Assembly: GCA_029237605.1 (NCBI GenBank)
Contig: JAQRGB010000012.1
Location: 81,087-145,086, forward strand
Direction of reading: 5' to 3'
Length of the DNA stretch: 64,000 nt
Source of the DNA: Candidatus Thiodubiliella sp.
GTDB lineage: Bacteria; Pseudomonadota; Gammaproteobacteria; PS1; Pseudothioglobaceae
Below are positions 31,501 to 42,914 of the stretch, one piece after another. The notes beneath the pieces are model-generated. The model was not told the DNA's origin, made no database searches, and was given only the letters and a program-made list of their open reading frames with translations. The position numbers and the translations under genes are program-made. How positions within the stretch are numbered: the stretch's first letter is position 1; each line of letters begins with the position of its first letter.

Positions 31501-31668
31501 TTATAGTCCTTTTCGTTGATACTCAGACCTTATTAAAAACTCTACAACACGATCTGAAAAGTCCGTGAATACTCCGTCAACCCCAACTTGATAATAAAAA
31601 ATATTTAACATGCCCTCAAAGCTCGACGCATATTGTGGAATTATTCCATAATCTAAACGAAAAGTATT
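31501..31668 (-). pseudogene. Glycerophosphodiester phosphodiesterase, C-terminal remnant
   Basis: The minus strand reads RLDYGIIPQYASSFEGMLNI, then FYYQVGVDGVFTDFSDRVVEFL and ends EYQRKGL at a TAA (31501-31503). GVDGVFTDFxD near the C-terminus is the hallmark of GlpQ/UgpQ-type phosphodiesterases. Nothing of the catalytic N-terminal part can be followed upstream, so only about 55 codons survive. Confidence 0.65.
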
Positions 31669-31776
31669 ACATAAATATTACATAAATCTAGATTTATTAT
31701 TAAAATATATATTTATCAAAACTTATGTTAAATATTGCGCCATCTCCATTATTATTTATGAAAAAATTATAAGTCT

Positions 31777-32784
31777 GTGCATGCAATAATTAAAGCACTA
31801 AAGTCACTTGCTACAAAGGACCGTAAAGCCGCCAATGAATCATTTTTCAAAACTGGTAAGGGCGAATATGCACAGCATGATGAATTTATTGGCATACGTG
31901 CGTCACAAATCCGACAAATAGCAAAGAAATATTTTAAATCACTTACTTTTAATGAAATTGATAAGCTTATTAACCACCCCATTCACGAAGTACGTCATTG
32001 CGGGCTCATTATACTGGTTAGCCAATATCAGGCAGGTAACAAGAGTGCTATTTTTAATTACTATATCAATAATATCCATGCGGTTAATAATTGGGATTTA
32101 GTTGATACAACCACACCACAAATTATTGGTGATTACCTATACCAACATCAAGATAAACTGTCATTACTGTTTGATTTTGCACAATCATCTAACCTTTGGA
32201 AAAAACGCATTGCCATTGTAGCAACTTGGTCTTTTATAAAGAACGGTGAGTTTGCGCCAACACTTAAAATCACTAAATTATTATTAAGAGACGAGCACGA
32301 CTTGATTCACAAGGCTATTGGCTGGATGCTTAGAGAAATATATAAAAAGAATACTGATGTTTGTAAAATATTCTTACGAAATAATTATACTCAGCTACCT
32401 AGAACTACTTTAAGATATGCAATTGAACGTATGCATAAAAACGAAAGGTTGCTTTACTTAAAAGGGGAATTTTCTTTGAAATATCAAATCAATTTTTATG
32501 TACCAATAAAATATGCACAAGTTGTTAAAAATGCAATGTTTGACGCAGGCGCTGGTAAATTTGATAATTACGAGCATTGTGCATGGCAGACTTTAGGTAC
32601 GGGGCAGTTCAAGCCCATTGGTGATGCTCGTCCTATAATTGGTGAATTAAATAAACTTAAGGTACTTGAAGAATACAAAGTTGAAATGTTATGCACAAAA
32701 GATAAGATTAAACAGGTAATAAGTGTAATGAAACTCACGCATCCTTATGAGCAAGTAGCTTATTCAATATTTAAAATGGAGTAA
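31777..32784 (+). CDS. AlkD-like DNA alkylation repair domain fused to a YqfO/NIF3-like domain
   Basis: A 335-residue frame from a GTG start. Residues 1-232 are an AlkD-type HEAT-repeat protein (FFKTGKGEYAQHDEFIGIRA, NHPIHEVRHCGL, NNWDLVDTTTPQIIG and the closing RTTLRYAIERM), a DNA glycosylase family for bulky alkylated bases. Residues 235-335 are a YqfO/COG3323 NIF3-like module (NFYVPIKYAQVVKNAMFDAG, NYEHCAWQTLGTGQFKP, THPYEQVAY). These are normally separate proteins. No stop separates them. The codon at the junction, TTG at 32476, is preceded by GGGGA seven bases away, so the second domain might also start there on its own. Confidence 0.8.
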   Translation: MHAIIKALKSLATKDRKAANESFFKTGKGEYAQHDEFIGIRASQIRQIAKKYFKSLTFNEIDKLINHPIHEVRHCGLIILVSQYQAGNKSAIFNYYINNIHAVNNWDLVDTTTPQIIGDYLYQHQDKLSLLFDFAQSSNLWKKRIAIVATWSFIKNGEFAPTLKITKLLLRDEHDLIHKAIGWMLREIYKKNTDVCKIFLRNNYTQLPRTTLRYAIERMHKNERLLYLKGEFSLKYQINFYVPIKYAQVVKNAMFDAGAGKFDNYEHCAWQTLGTGQFKPIGDARPIIGELNKLKVLEEYKVEMLCTKDKIKQVISVMKLTHPYEQVAYSIFKME

Positions 32785-32786
32785 CT

Positions 32787-33849
32787 ATGAGCAAATCTTA
32801 TGAACATGGCTTTATGTTGAGCTTATTAATATTAGCCATCAGTGGTGTGGTGTGGTTATTCACACCTCTTATTCCTTCTTTGTTTTTAGCATTATTAATT
32901 ACAATTACCACTTTTTCACAATATGAAAAATTTAGAAAAAGATTTTCAGATTCTATTTCTGCACTTATAATGACATTACTAGTACCGACTACTCTCATTC
33001 TGCCATTAATTTATATTTTATTAATTAGTGGATTAGAAATCTCTAAATTAATACAAATTATTAATACCAATTTTAATACTGGAAAAATTGACCGCTTGGC
33101 CTCCGACTTATCAAATCATCTCAGGCCTGCCATTATCAGAATCAATCAAAGAAACACTAAATGCAGCGCTAAGTAATAACTTAGATGGGTTACTAACAAA
33201 TACCAAAAACTTTGCGCTAAGCATTCTAAAAAGCATTGTATCCTTATCCTCTTCTATTGTATTTTTTTTTATTATTACCATATTTTCGCTATACTATTTT
33301 TATATTGACGGCAGAAATACCGTGAAAAAATTAAAGAAATTATCGCCACTCGAAAGCCACTTAGATAATATCTTATTCGACCAGTTTTCAAACTTATCTA
33401 TGACTTTAGTTAGCAGTGTATTTATCGTTGCAATATTACAAGGCGTGGTATTCTCTATTGGTGTAATGATTGTTGGATTACCAACTTTGTTCTTTGGAAT
33501 TGCAATGGCATTAGCAAGTTTTATACCAGTTCTGGGAGGGATTATTATTTGGTTGCCTTTAACACTATATCTATACACACAAGGACAGAGCGCCAATGCT
33601 ATTGTTATTCTTGTGTTTGGTGCATTATTGGTTGGCGCTATTATTGACAACATTATTAGACCCATTATTATCAAAAAATTATCTAGTAGATTAGCAGAAA
33701 AAAGTATATTAGACCATACGCTAATCACTGTTTTATCAACACTGGCTGGTATTATTCAATTTGGCATTTTAGGTTTGTTTATAGGACCTATTATTGCTGC
33801 AATGGCGATTAGCATTTTTGATATATACGAGCTAAAAAAAGGTATCTAA
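32787..33849 (+). CDS. AI-2E/PerM-family transporter, interrupted by adapter
   Basis: Multi-spanning membrane protein of the PF01594 family, which includes PerM and several cation or signal exporters. Substrate cannot be told. The 5' part gives three hydrophobic helices. After the 20-base adapter at 33090-33109 the frame resumes as GLPLSESIKETLNAALSNNL. It continues with helices, FASFIPVLGGIIIWLP-like ASFIPVLGGIIIWLPLTLYL, and DNIIRPIIIKK, both family landmarks. It starts two bases after the AlkD-YqfO stop. Confidence 0.82.
33090..33109 (-). other. MGI/BGI library adapter fragment (type A, 20 bases)
   Basis: Reverse complement of the first 20 bases of type A, inside the AI-2E-family gene at the point where the frame changes. 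Confidence 0.9.
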
Positions 33850-33917
33850 ATAATCCTAATAGTTTTTAACAAAAGCAAATTATTCATAAATGATGAAAAT
33901 ATTGATTACTTTTAAGT

Positions 33918-34828
33918 TTAGCGTCTAAAAGACAATAATACTACACCCAACATAACTAAACTAATGCCAAAAATCTGATAAATTCCAAATGGCTCAGAAA
34001 GTATCAATACCGCCAGTACGATTGTAATAACAGGACCTAATATTCCAACAATACTTGTTTGCAAGGGTGAAATTCTGTGAATTGCCTCACTGATTAGGAA
34101 ACTAGGGATAACTGTACTTACTATTGCTAATAAAAATACCCAAATCCATGCATTAAGTCGGATCGTAGCCATGTCTTGAGACAAATCAAATAATAAAAAA
34201 TAAAAAAATAAAACAAATATACTGGAAGCGCTCATAGCAATTGCGGTAAACAAAACAGAACCAATTCTACTGATAATTTTTTTACTAAATAATACATAAA
34301 ATGCATAACTTAATGCTGAGAATGATACTAATATAACGCCAGTTATGACATTATTACTGTATTACTCAATAAGTTTTCTTGATTAAACATAATCCATAAT
34401 CCATAATAAATTATAACTAATACAGCAATTATGCGTTTAGTTAATGGCGTGGAAAAGAAAATCGCACCTAAAATTGCAGTAAAAGCAGGATAAGTAAACA
34501 AAGTCAATCTTTCTAAACCAGCAGAGATGTATTCAAGGCCTTTTAAGTCTAATAAAGATGCTAAAAAATAGCCTATAAAACCTAGCCAAATAATATTAAA
34601 AACTGTTTTTTGAGTTAGCATTCTAGATACACTTCTTTTCCAAAGAAAATAACTTAATATAGTAAAATAAATAGGTAGGGAAATTGCCATACGTAGCATA
34701 AGAACAACATCACTATTTAACCCTTCAAAATAAGCTAACTTGATGAATATGGATTTGAGGGCAAATAAAAATGTACCTAAAAATGCTAATAAAAAGCCTA
34801 AATAGATATTTTGTTGAGTACTATTCAT
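33918..34828 (-). CDS. EamA/DMT-family transporter, frameshifted and adapter-damaged
   Basis: Ten-helix drug/metabolite transporter family. The first half (34828 down to about 34345) has the EamA start YLGFLLAFLGTFLFALKSIF and GLEYISAGLERLTLFTYPAF. The second half has GVILVSFSALSYAFYVLFSK and ISPLQTSIVGILGPVITIVL. The frames separate near 34345 where one base appears missing; no obvious homopolymer is there. A 21-base adapter (34155-34175) replaces part of a loop without changing the frame. Substrate unknown. I cannot decide whether the frameshift is real. Confidence 0.75.
34155..34175 (+). other. MGI/BGI library adapter fragment (type B, 21 bases)
   Basis: First 21 bases of type B inside the EamA gene; on the minus strand it is translated as DMATIRL. 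Confidence 0.92.
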
Positions 34829-34875
34829 AAATTTTGTAATTATAATATACTTTTATTTACTAAAAAAACAGGTTG

Positions 34876-35334
34876 ATGCTAAAAAAACTCGTTAAATTTA
34901 TAGAAAATAATTATCCTGATAGTAATATTGATAATTATTTGGATGCTAAATACATACAACTCAGTAATCCACAATTAAAACAAATTGCTGATGCCCTAGA
35001 TAGCGGTAAGTTGCAAATAAAACCAGCATCAAGTTGTATAGCAGAAAATTTTATTTTTCATTTTGGCGATACAGTAATATTAGTGCAAAAAGATAACAAT
35101 ATCTACCACGCTGAATTTGCATGGGAAACAGATTTTTTAGCGATTCATTCAACCAGAAATAAAGGTAAGGGATTTTATTTTATTGAGTTTGAATTTAATG
35201 ACGATTATCAAGTAACACTAAAAGAAACAAATAAATCATTAGAAGACCAAATAAGAAATATTGAACAAGATAAAGAATTGGTTGACAAAACGATGCTTAT
35301 TTTAAAGGGCTTTATGAGCACTATATCAAAGTAA
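34876..35334 (+). CDS. Hypothetical protein
   Basis: A 152-residue soluble, acidic-leaning protein with no signal peptide or membrane segment. Its middle part (NFIFHFGDTVILVQKDNNIY, then FAWETDFLAIHSTRNKGKGF) looks like beta strands and the last 40 residues like a helix (LEDQIRNIEQDKELVDKTML). I do not recognise the family. ATG at 34876 follows ACAGG closely; a TTG one codon earlier is the alternative start. Composition is consistent with a real gene. Confidence 0.6.
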   Translation: MLKKLVKFIENNYPDSNIDNYLDAKYIQLSNPQLKQIADALDSGKLQIKPASSCIAENFIFHFGDTVILVQKDNNIYHAEFAWETDFLAIHSTRNKGKGFYFIEFEFNDDYQVTLKETNKSLEDQIRNIEQDKELVDKTMLILKGFMSTISK

Positions 35335-35421
35335 TTACCAACAAACAAAATATCAAAACTACCTATAAATACAAAATACTATAATTTATGTCTTTTTGGT
35401 ATAAATGATATATTAAAATAT

Positions 35422-35709
35422 TTAAACACCTGACTTTGTTATCTTCTTAAGCTTTAGCCCAGCCTTAAAAGTTGCTACTTTTCTTGCTGAAATTATTACT
35501 GGCTCGCCTGTTTTTGGATTTCTACCTGGGCGAGCTACTTTCTCCCTAACTACAAAATTACCAAAGCCAGATAATTTAACATCTTCACCTTTGGAAAGAG
35601 AATCTTTAATCACATCAAAAAAATTATTTACCATTGATAGAGCTTGATTGTGTGTGATACCAATTTGGTCTACCAATAAATTAGCTATATCTTTTTTAGT
35701 AATTGACAT
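35422..35709 (-). CDS. ihfA: Integration host factor alpha subunit
   Basis: DNA-bending nucleoid protein of 95 residues, HU/IHF family. GFGNFVVREKVARPGRNPKT (about residues 47-66) is the arm with the intercalating proline, and it ends with the helix-forming VATFKAGLKLKK. The position directly after pheT, overlapping its stop by one base, identifies the alpha rather than beta subunit. Confidence 0.95.
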   Translation of the reverse strand: MSITKKDIANLLVDQIGITHNQALSMVNNFFDVIKDSLSKGEDVKLSGFGNFVVREKVARPGRNPKTGEPVIISARKVATFKAGLKLKKITKSGV

Positions 35710-38075
35710 TATCTCTGTACCGCGTCAAATTTTTTTTGCATTAATGCCAATACTTCACTAACTTTACTATTAACTTCGTCATCATTTAAAGTCGCCTTAA
35801 GTGATTGATAAGTTAAATTAAGTGCAACACTTTTTTTACCCGGCTCAATATTTTTACCTGCATAAATGTCAAACAAATTGACATTAACAAAGTCAGGTTG
35901 CTGTAACGCTTCAATGCTATTTATTAATTCGGCTACAGGTATCGCTTCATTTAACATCAAGGCAATATCACGCTGAACCTCTTGATACTGAGAGAAGGAT
36001 TTATATTTAGCTACTCTTCCTGATAATACGGCATTTAACTCTATTTCAAATAAATAACACTTAGGTAATGATAATTCTTTAGCTACATTTGGTGCTAACG
36101 CGCCAATCCATCCCACTTGCTCAGCATTAAATTCTATCTTAGCAGTTTGTCCTTTTTGCAAGACTGGATGCTCACCTGTTGTAAATGTAAACTTAGTAGA
36201 TGTTAATTCAAACAATGATTCCAAGTCAGCCTTTGCATCAAAAAAATCCAATGGCACTGCTTCACTTGCCCACTGTACATTAAAACGATTACCCGAAATA
36301 ATGCCTGCTAATTTATTCAATTGTTTATTTGCTTCAATACCATCAAAACATAATCCTATTTCAAAGAATCTTGCATTACTATGCCCACGTCTCTGATTTG
36401 ACTCAACGCTTTGCAACAATCCCGACATAAGTGACGAACGCATCACCGACATATCTGCTGAAATTGGATTAGACAATACAATCTTATTGGCATTAGCATT
36501 AATTAAGTTATGGTATTTCTCTGAAACAAAACTATAGGTAATTACTTCTTGATAGCCACGCGCTACTAAAAACTGCGATATATCGTATTTATCAAGTTGT
36601 GCCTCTGGCATTGCGTCTATATTTACATCAAACATAAGCTTTTGTACTGGTAATTTATCGTAACCATACAATCTTGCTAATTCTTCAATAAGATCTAACG
36701 AAATACGAATATCAAATCTAAAGCTAGGTGGGATGATTGTCCAAGAATTATCTGTTTTATCGCAAATTTCAAAACCTAGTCCAATGAATTTCTCCTCAAC
36801 CCATTTAGAATCTAACTCAAAACCTAAAATCTTATAAATTTTATCTTGGGTAATAGTAATTGGTGTTAATTCTGGTAAATTAACTTTGTCAATACAAGTA
36901 CTCACATCACTCGCCCGCCCGCCACAAATTTCAATAATTAATTGTGTAGCACGTTCCATTGCCACCTCAGTAATGGCAAAATCTACACCGCGTTCAAAGC
37001 GCAATGATGACTCAGTGTGTAAGCCATAATTTCTAGCAATACCTGCAATTGATATTGGGTTAAAAAATGCACTTTCTAATAAAATATCTATACTATTGGG
37101 CTGTGTTGAACTCAACATAGAACCTATTACACCTGCAATTGCAAGCACTTTTTCATCATCACTAATCACCAAAGTGTCGCCTTGTAATGTGACTATGGTT
37201 TCATTTAATAACTCACATTTTTCACCTAATTTAGCATTTCTAACTTCTATACTGCCATTAATTTTAAGTGCATCAAATGCATGCATAGGCTGACCAAGCT
37301 CTAATAAAACATAGTTAATAATATCAACTACAGGAGAGTGTAATACCTGGCCAGAACGCATGAGTTTGTCAACCATCCATTTAGGTATTTCAACCGTATT
37401 ATCAATACCTAAAATACTTCTAGTTAAATATTTAGGGCAAGCAGTTGTGTTACTAACGTTAGTCTTGATGCTTGATATACCTTGCGCTGAAACACTAATA
37501 TTAGGCATTTTAAATGGTAAGCCATAATTAGCACTAACTTCACGCGCCACACCCAATACCGAGAAACAATCAGCACGATTAGGAGTGATGTTCAACTCAA
37601 TAATATTGTCGTCTAAATCTAAATATTTTCTTATATTTTTGCCAATTGGCGCATCAGAATCTAACTCACTAATACTATTTGAATCATCTGCTATACCAAG
37701 TTCAACTTCTGAGCAAATCATACCGAATGACTCAACGCCACGGATTTTGGCTTTTTTGATTTTCAATCCATTTGGTAATATAGCACCAACCATAGCAACA
37801 ATCACTTTTAAATTGGCACGAATATTTACAGCCCCACAAATAATTTGCAAGTTATTATTTTCACCAATATTCACTTGACAGAGACTTAACTTATCTGCAT
37901 TAGGATGCTTTTCACAACTCATCACATAACCCACCACTACATTTTCAAAATAAGGGGCAACAGGTACAATGCTATCGACCTCTAAACCAGCCATCGTCAA
38001 ACGTTCTGCTAATGCCTCATCACTAATCTTTGGATTAACCCATTCTCGTAACCATGTTGTTAAGTCGGAGGCCAA
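35709..38075 (-). CDS. pheT: Phenylalanyl-tRNA synthetase beta subunit, start destroyed by adapter
   Basis: Large subunit of the (alpha beta)2 enzyme, about 788 residues. The order is an EMAP-II-like tRNA-binding region (about 40-150, KHPNADKLSLCQV, GVESFGMICSEVELG), B3/B4 editing domain, B5 domain, catalytic-like core and C-terminal FDX-ACB domain (YQEVQRDIALML). Native sequence begins at TTWLREWVNP. The TTG start and the codons for ASDL come from the adapter at 38062-38092, so the real start (probably a few residues longer) is missing. The 180 bases between the adapter and pheS are longer than usual for this gene pair. Confidence 0.94.
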   Translation of the reverse strand: MASDLTTWLREWVNPKISDEALAERLTMAGLEVDSIVPVAPYFENVVVGYVMSCEKHPNADKLSLCQVNIGENNNLQIICGAVNIRANLKVIVAMVGAILPNGLKIKKAKIRGVESFGMICSEVELGIADDSNSISELDSDAPIGKNIRKYLDLDDNIIELNITPNRADCFSVLGVAREVSANYGLPFKMPNISVSAQGISSIKTNVSNTTACPKYLTRSILGIDNTVEIPKWMVDKLMRSGQVLHSPVVDIINYVLLELGQPMHAFDALKINGSIEVRNAKLGEKCELLNETIVTLQGDTLVISDDEKVLAIAGVIGSMLSSTQPNSIDILLESAFFNPISIAGIARNYGLHTESSLRFERGVDFAITEVAMERATQLIIEICGGRASDVSTCIDKVNLPELTPITITQDKIYKILGFELDSKWVEEKFIGLGFEICDKTDNSWTIIPPSFRFDIRISLDLIEELARLYGYDKLPVQKLMFDVNIDAMPEAQLDKYDISQFLVARGYQEVITYSFVSEKYHNLINANANKIVLSNPISADMSVMRSSLMSGLLQSVESNQRRGHSNARFFEIGLCFDGIEANKQLNKLAGIISGNRFNVQWASEAVPLDFFDAKADLESLFELTSTKFTFTTGEHPVLQKGQTAKIEFNAEQVGWIGALAPNVAKELSLPKCYLFEIELNAVLSGRVAKYKSFSQYQEVQRDIALMLNEAIPVAELINSIEALQQPDFVNVNLFDIYAGKNIEPGKKSVALNLTYQSLKATLNDDEVNSKVSEVLALMQKKFDAVQR

Positions 38076-38092
38076 GCGGTCTTAGGAGACAA
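38062..38092 (+). other. MGI/BGI library adapter (type A, 31 bases, one base missing)
   Basis: Type A adapter with a single A lost in its GGAAGAC part, sitting on the 5' end of pheT. Confidence 0.95.
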
Positions 38093-38278
38093 TCCTTGAA
38101 AATATATATTAAAGTCTTTAAGCGCAAAACAAGTTTTGATATTTGCTTAAATTGATTTAAGTAATTTTTTGTTCTCAGTATTATTTTTGTAGAGATAACA
38201 ATAAGTATCTTTACAAAAAATACCCTGGGAATGAAAAAAATATCATTGTTAAAAATTATCATATTTATTCAGGTTGAA

Positions 38279-39755
<1,477 letters not shown>

Positions 39756-39814
39756 AACAAATCTCCAGAGATAAAACAAATATTAATTAAAAAAAATCAG
39801 CCTTAATTCTACAC

Positions 39815-40171
39815 TTAGTTTAAAGATGCTTTGGCTTGATTTGCAATTTTTGCAAATGCAGCTTTATCAAAAATAGCAATATCTGATAATACCTTACGGT
39901 CAATTTCAATACCAGCTTTATTCATCCCATCAATCATTTTTGAATAACTTAAACCATTATTACGTGCTTCAGCATTAATACGTACAATCCAAAGTCTACG
40001 AAATTGACGTCGTCTTTGACGACGATCTCTATACGCATATTGGCCTGCCTTGATAACAGCTTGCTTAGCAACACGATAGACCTTTGATCTTGCGCCATAA
40101 TAACCCTTGGCCTTCTTTAAAATTTTCTTATGTTTTGCATGCGCCTGCACGCCTCTTGATACTCTTGCCAT
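39815..40171 (-). CDS. rplT: Ribosomal protein L20
   Basis: 118 residues, usual length. Reads [40 protein letters not shown] and [18 protein letters not shown]. In E. coli L20 represses the rpmI-rplT mRNA; no operator was identified here. It starts 14 bases after rpmI. Confidence 0.97.
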   Translation of the reverse strand: MARVSRGVQAHAKHKKILKKAKGYYGARSKVYRVAKQAVIKAGQYAYRDRRQRRRQFRRLWIVRINAEARNNGLSYSKMIDGMNKAGIEIDRKVLSDIAIFDKAAFAKIANQAKASLN

Positions 40172-40185
40172 TTTCTATACTCCTA

Positions 40186-40383
40186 TTAACTATACGGTAA
40201 CATTTTACGAACCATTGGTACGTCTACTTTCTCGATTGTATCTGGTGCGCGCAATGAACGTTTTCTAGAAGTACTCTTTTTTGTCAAAATATGACGTAAA
40301 TGAGAATGTTTGCATTTATAACCACCACTGGCAGTTTTTGTGAAACGCTTTGCAGCGCCTCTATTGGTTTTTAATTTTGGCAT
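40186..40383 (-). CDS. rpmI: Ribosomal protein L35
   Basis: 65 residues from the second of two consecutive ATG codons, giving [20 protein letters not shown]. It ends [18 protein letters not shown], as in other L35. An AGGA-type site (AAGGAGAA) precedes it. Confidence 0.96.
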   Translation of the reverse strand: MPKLKTNRGAAKRFTKTASGGYKCKHSHLRHILTKKSTSRKRSLRAPDTIEKVDVPMVRKMLPYS

Positions 40384-40452
40384 CATTTTCTCCTTGTCCT
40401 ATTGGACATATAACTACTTTTTTTTAGCAGTATTTTATTAACATTAAAAAAC

Positions 40453-40483
40453 AAATATAGTGTTTTATATAAGCACTATATTT
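40453..40483 (-). terminator. Hairpin with U tract between infC and rpmI
   Basis: On the minus strand AAATATAGTG and CACTATATTT form a ten-pair AT-rich stem around an eleven-base loop, followed by GTTTTTT. It begins at the infC stop codon. It may act as a partial terminator or attenuator that lowers expression of rpmI-rplT; the many A-U pairs make it weak. Confidence 0.5.
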
Positions 40484-41006
40484 ATTTTTTCTTTGATTTG
40501 GGTGCCAGCATCATGCCAAGCTGACGACCCTCCATCTTTGCTTTTTGTTCTACATTAGCAAATTCTTCTGTATCTTTTTCAATTCTATCTAACATTTCCA
40601 TGCCGAGTTCTCTGTGTTGCATTTCACGCCCACGAAACCAAATACCAACCTTGACCTTATCGCCATTATCTAAAAACTTAACTAAGTTTTTAAATTTGAT
40701 CTGGTAATCACCTTCTTCTGTACCAGGACGATATTTAATAGTTTTAACAGTTGCTTTCTTTTGTTTCTTCTTTTGTTCACTCAGTTGTTTTTTCTGCTCG
40801 TATACAAACTTACCAAAATCCATTATTTTGCAAACAGGTGGTTCAGCATTTGGCGACACTTCCACTAAGTCTAATCTAGCATCTGCTGCCATTTTTAATG
40901 CTTTTATTATATCTAATACTCCAACTTGATCACTTTTATTATCAATAACACGAACTTTAGGTGCTTTAATATACTTATTTATACGTATTTTGTTTGATTT
41001 TTTAAT
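40482..41006 (-). CDS. infC: Translation initiation factor IF-3 with AUU start
   Basis: Controls start-codon fidelity and subunit splitting. The frame from the internal ATG at 40892 is only 136 residues. Reading upstream adds KKSNKIRINKYIKAPKVRVI and DNKSDQVGVLDIIKALK, the missing N-terminal domain. There is no ATG, GTG or TTG; two consecutive ATT codons (41007-41009 and 41004-41006) lie just after GAGGAA. ATT at 41006 has better spacing. An AUU start is the classic device by which IF3 represses its own synthesis. Total about 174 residues. The C-terminal domain has RPGTEEGDYQIKFKNLVKFL and RGREMQHRELGMEML. It begins ten bases after the thrS stop. Confidence 0.93.
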   Translation of the reverse strand: MKKSNKIRINKYIKAPKVRVIDNKSDQVGVLDIIKALKMAADARLDLVEVSPNAEPPVCKIMDFGKFVYEQKKQLSEQKKKQKKATVKTIKYRPGTEEGDYQIKFKNLVKFLDNGDKVKVGIWFRGREMQHRELGMEMLDRIEKDTEEFANVEQKAKMEGRQLGMMLAPKSKKK

Positions 41007-41015
41007 AATTATTCC

Positions 41016-42914
41016 TCATTGTTCCTCTTTTATTAACTCAACAAATTCATTAATTGACATAGATCCAAGATCTTCACCACCACGTTTACGTATTGAAATC
41101 TCTTTATTTTTCATTTCCCTATCACCTACAACTAACAAATATGGAAAACGCTGCATAGAATGTTCGCGTATTTTAAAGCCTATCTTCTCATTTCGCAAGT
41201 CCGAAATCACTCTAAGCCCTTGTTTTTTTAATTTTTTCTCAATAATGAGAGCAAAATCAGCTTGTTTTTCAGAAATATTTAAAATAACTGCTTGAATTGG
41301 TGCAAGCCACGATGGAAATGCACCTTCGTAATGCTCAATCAAAATACCGACAAATCTTTCTAAAGAGCCAACAATAGCACGATGCAACATAACTGGAGTT
41401 TGTTTAGAGTTATCTTCAGCGATGAATTGTGCACCTAAACGCTGTGGCATAGAAAAATCTACCTGCAAGGTACCACACTGCCATTGCCTATCTAAACAAT
41501 CTTTTAAAACAAACTCAATCTTAGGTCCGTAGAATGCACCTTCGCCTTTTTGCAATTCCCAGACGATACCTTTGGCGTTTAATGCTTCAACCAATGCCGC
41601 TTCTGCTCGGTCCCACACTTCATCTAAACCAACGCGCTTTTCAGGGCGGGTAGAAAGCTTAATATCCACATTTTCAAAGCCAAAATGCTTATAAACTTCA
41701 AAAGTTAAATCAATAAATTTTGATACTTCTGATTGAATTTGCTTACTACTGCAAAAAATATGCCCGTCATCCTGTACAAAATTACGTACTCGCATAATAC
41801 CGTGTAAAGTACCTGATGGTTCGTTACGATGACAAGATCCGAACTCTGCCAAACGTAATGGCAAATCACGATAAGATTTCAGGCCCTGATTATAAATCTG
41901 AATATGTGCAGGACAATTCATTGGTTTTACTGCATAATCACGATTATCACTTGATGTAGTAAACATTGCATCGCCAAATTTATCCCAATGCCCTGATTTT
42001 TCCCAAAGACTTTTGTCAATCAATTGTGGCGTATGTACTTCTTTATAGTCATTATTTCTAAATACTGAGCGCATAGTTTGTTCGACAATTTGATACAAAG
42101 TCCATCCTTTCTCATGCCAAAATACCATACCTGGCGCTTCTTCTTGCATATGAAACAAATCTTGTGTTTTGCCAATCTTACGATGGTCACGTTTTTCAGC
42201 TTCCTCCAAACGGTATAAATAACCTTCTAATTCTTCTTTATTGCGCCAAGCAGTACCATATACCCGTTGTAACATTTCATTATTAGAATCACCGCGCCAA
42301 TAGGCTCCTGCTAATTTTGTCAACTTAAAAGCTTTAAGCTTAGCGGTTGAAGGCACGTGTGGCCCACGACATAAATCAATGAAGTCACCTTGCTGGTAAA
42401 GTGATAAAACTTGCTTTGCAGGAATAGATTCTATAATTTCTGCCTTGTAATACTCGCCCTTATCTTTGAAAAATTTAATAGCTTCATCGCGCGACATTTC
42501 GCTACGCTCAATCTTTAAATTTTGCTTAACCAGCTTATTCATATTTTTTTCAATTTTAACTAAATCATCTTCTAAAAAACCGTCTTTATACGCAAAATCA
42601 TAAAAAAACCCATTGTCAATTACTGGTCCAATAGTTACTTGCGCATCAGGGTAAAGCATCTGCGTAGCCTGTGCTAATAAATGTGCGGTAGAATGACGAA
42701 TTGTCTCAATCCCTTCTTTATCCTTATCGGTGATAATGGATAAAATACTGTTGGATTCAATCAAAAACGAAGCATCTACGAGCTCACCATTCACCTTGCC
42801 AGCAATGGTTGCCTTAGCCAAACCTGAGCCAATCGACTTAGCAACATCAAAAACACTGATAGTCTGCTGGTCAAAGGATTTTTCAGTACCATCTGGCAGT
42901 GTAATAATTAACAT
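41016..42914 (-). CDS. thrS: Threonyl-tRNA synthetase
   Basis: Class II synthetase of 632 residues. An N-terminal TGS domain (about 1-60), an editing domain with the [10 protein letters not shown] motif, the catalytic core ([15 protein letters not shown] with the zinc Cys, [20 protein letters not shown]) and a C-terminal anticodon-binding domain are in order. First gene of the thrS-infC-rpmI-rplT-(lipoprotein)-pheS-pheT-ihfA block. Confidence 0.96.
   Translation of the reverse strand: MLIITLPDGTEKSFDQQTISVFDVAKSIGSGLAKATIAGKVNGELVDASFLIESNSILSIITDKDKEGIETIRHSTAHLLAQATQMLYPDAQVTIGPVIDNGFFYDFAYKDGFLEDDLVKIEKNMNKLVKQNLKIERSEMSRDEAIKFFKDKGEYYKAEIIESIPAKQVLSLYQQGDFIDLCRGPHVPSTAKLKAFKLTKLAGAYWRGDSNNEMLQRVYGTAWRNKEELEGYLYRLEEAEKRDHRKIGKTQDLFHMQEEAPGMVFWHEKGWTLYQIVEQTMRSVFRNNDYKEVHTPQLIDKSLWEKSGHWDKFGDAMFTTSSDNRDYAVKPMNCPAHIQIYNQGLKSYRDLPLRLAEFGSCHRNEPSGTLHGIMRVRNFVQDDGHIFCSSKQIQSEVSKFIDLTFEVYKHFGFENVDIKLSTRPEKRVGLDEVWDRAEAALVEALNAKGIVWELQKGEGAFYGPKIEFVLKDCLDRQWQCGTLQVDFSMPQRLGAQFIAEDNSKQTPVMLHRAIVGSLERFVGILIEHYEGAFPSWLAPIQAVILNISEKQADFALIIEKKLKKQGLRVISDLRNEKIGFKIREHSMQRFPYLLVVGDREMKNKEISIRKRGGEDLGSMSINEFVELIKEEQ

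Noticed and set aside
38035-38262. Minus-strand 75-codon frame between pheS and pheT.
   Set aside because: It runs through the adapter and reads pheT out of phase; no independent support.
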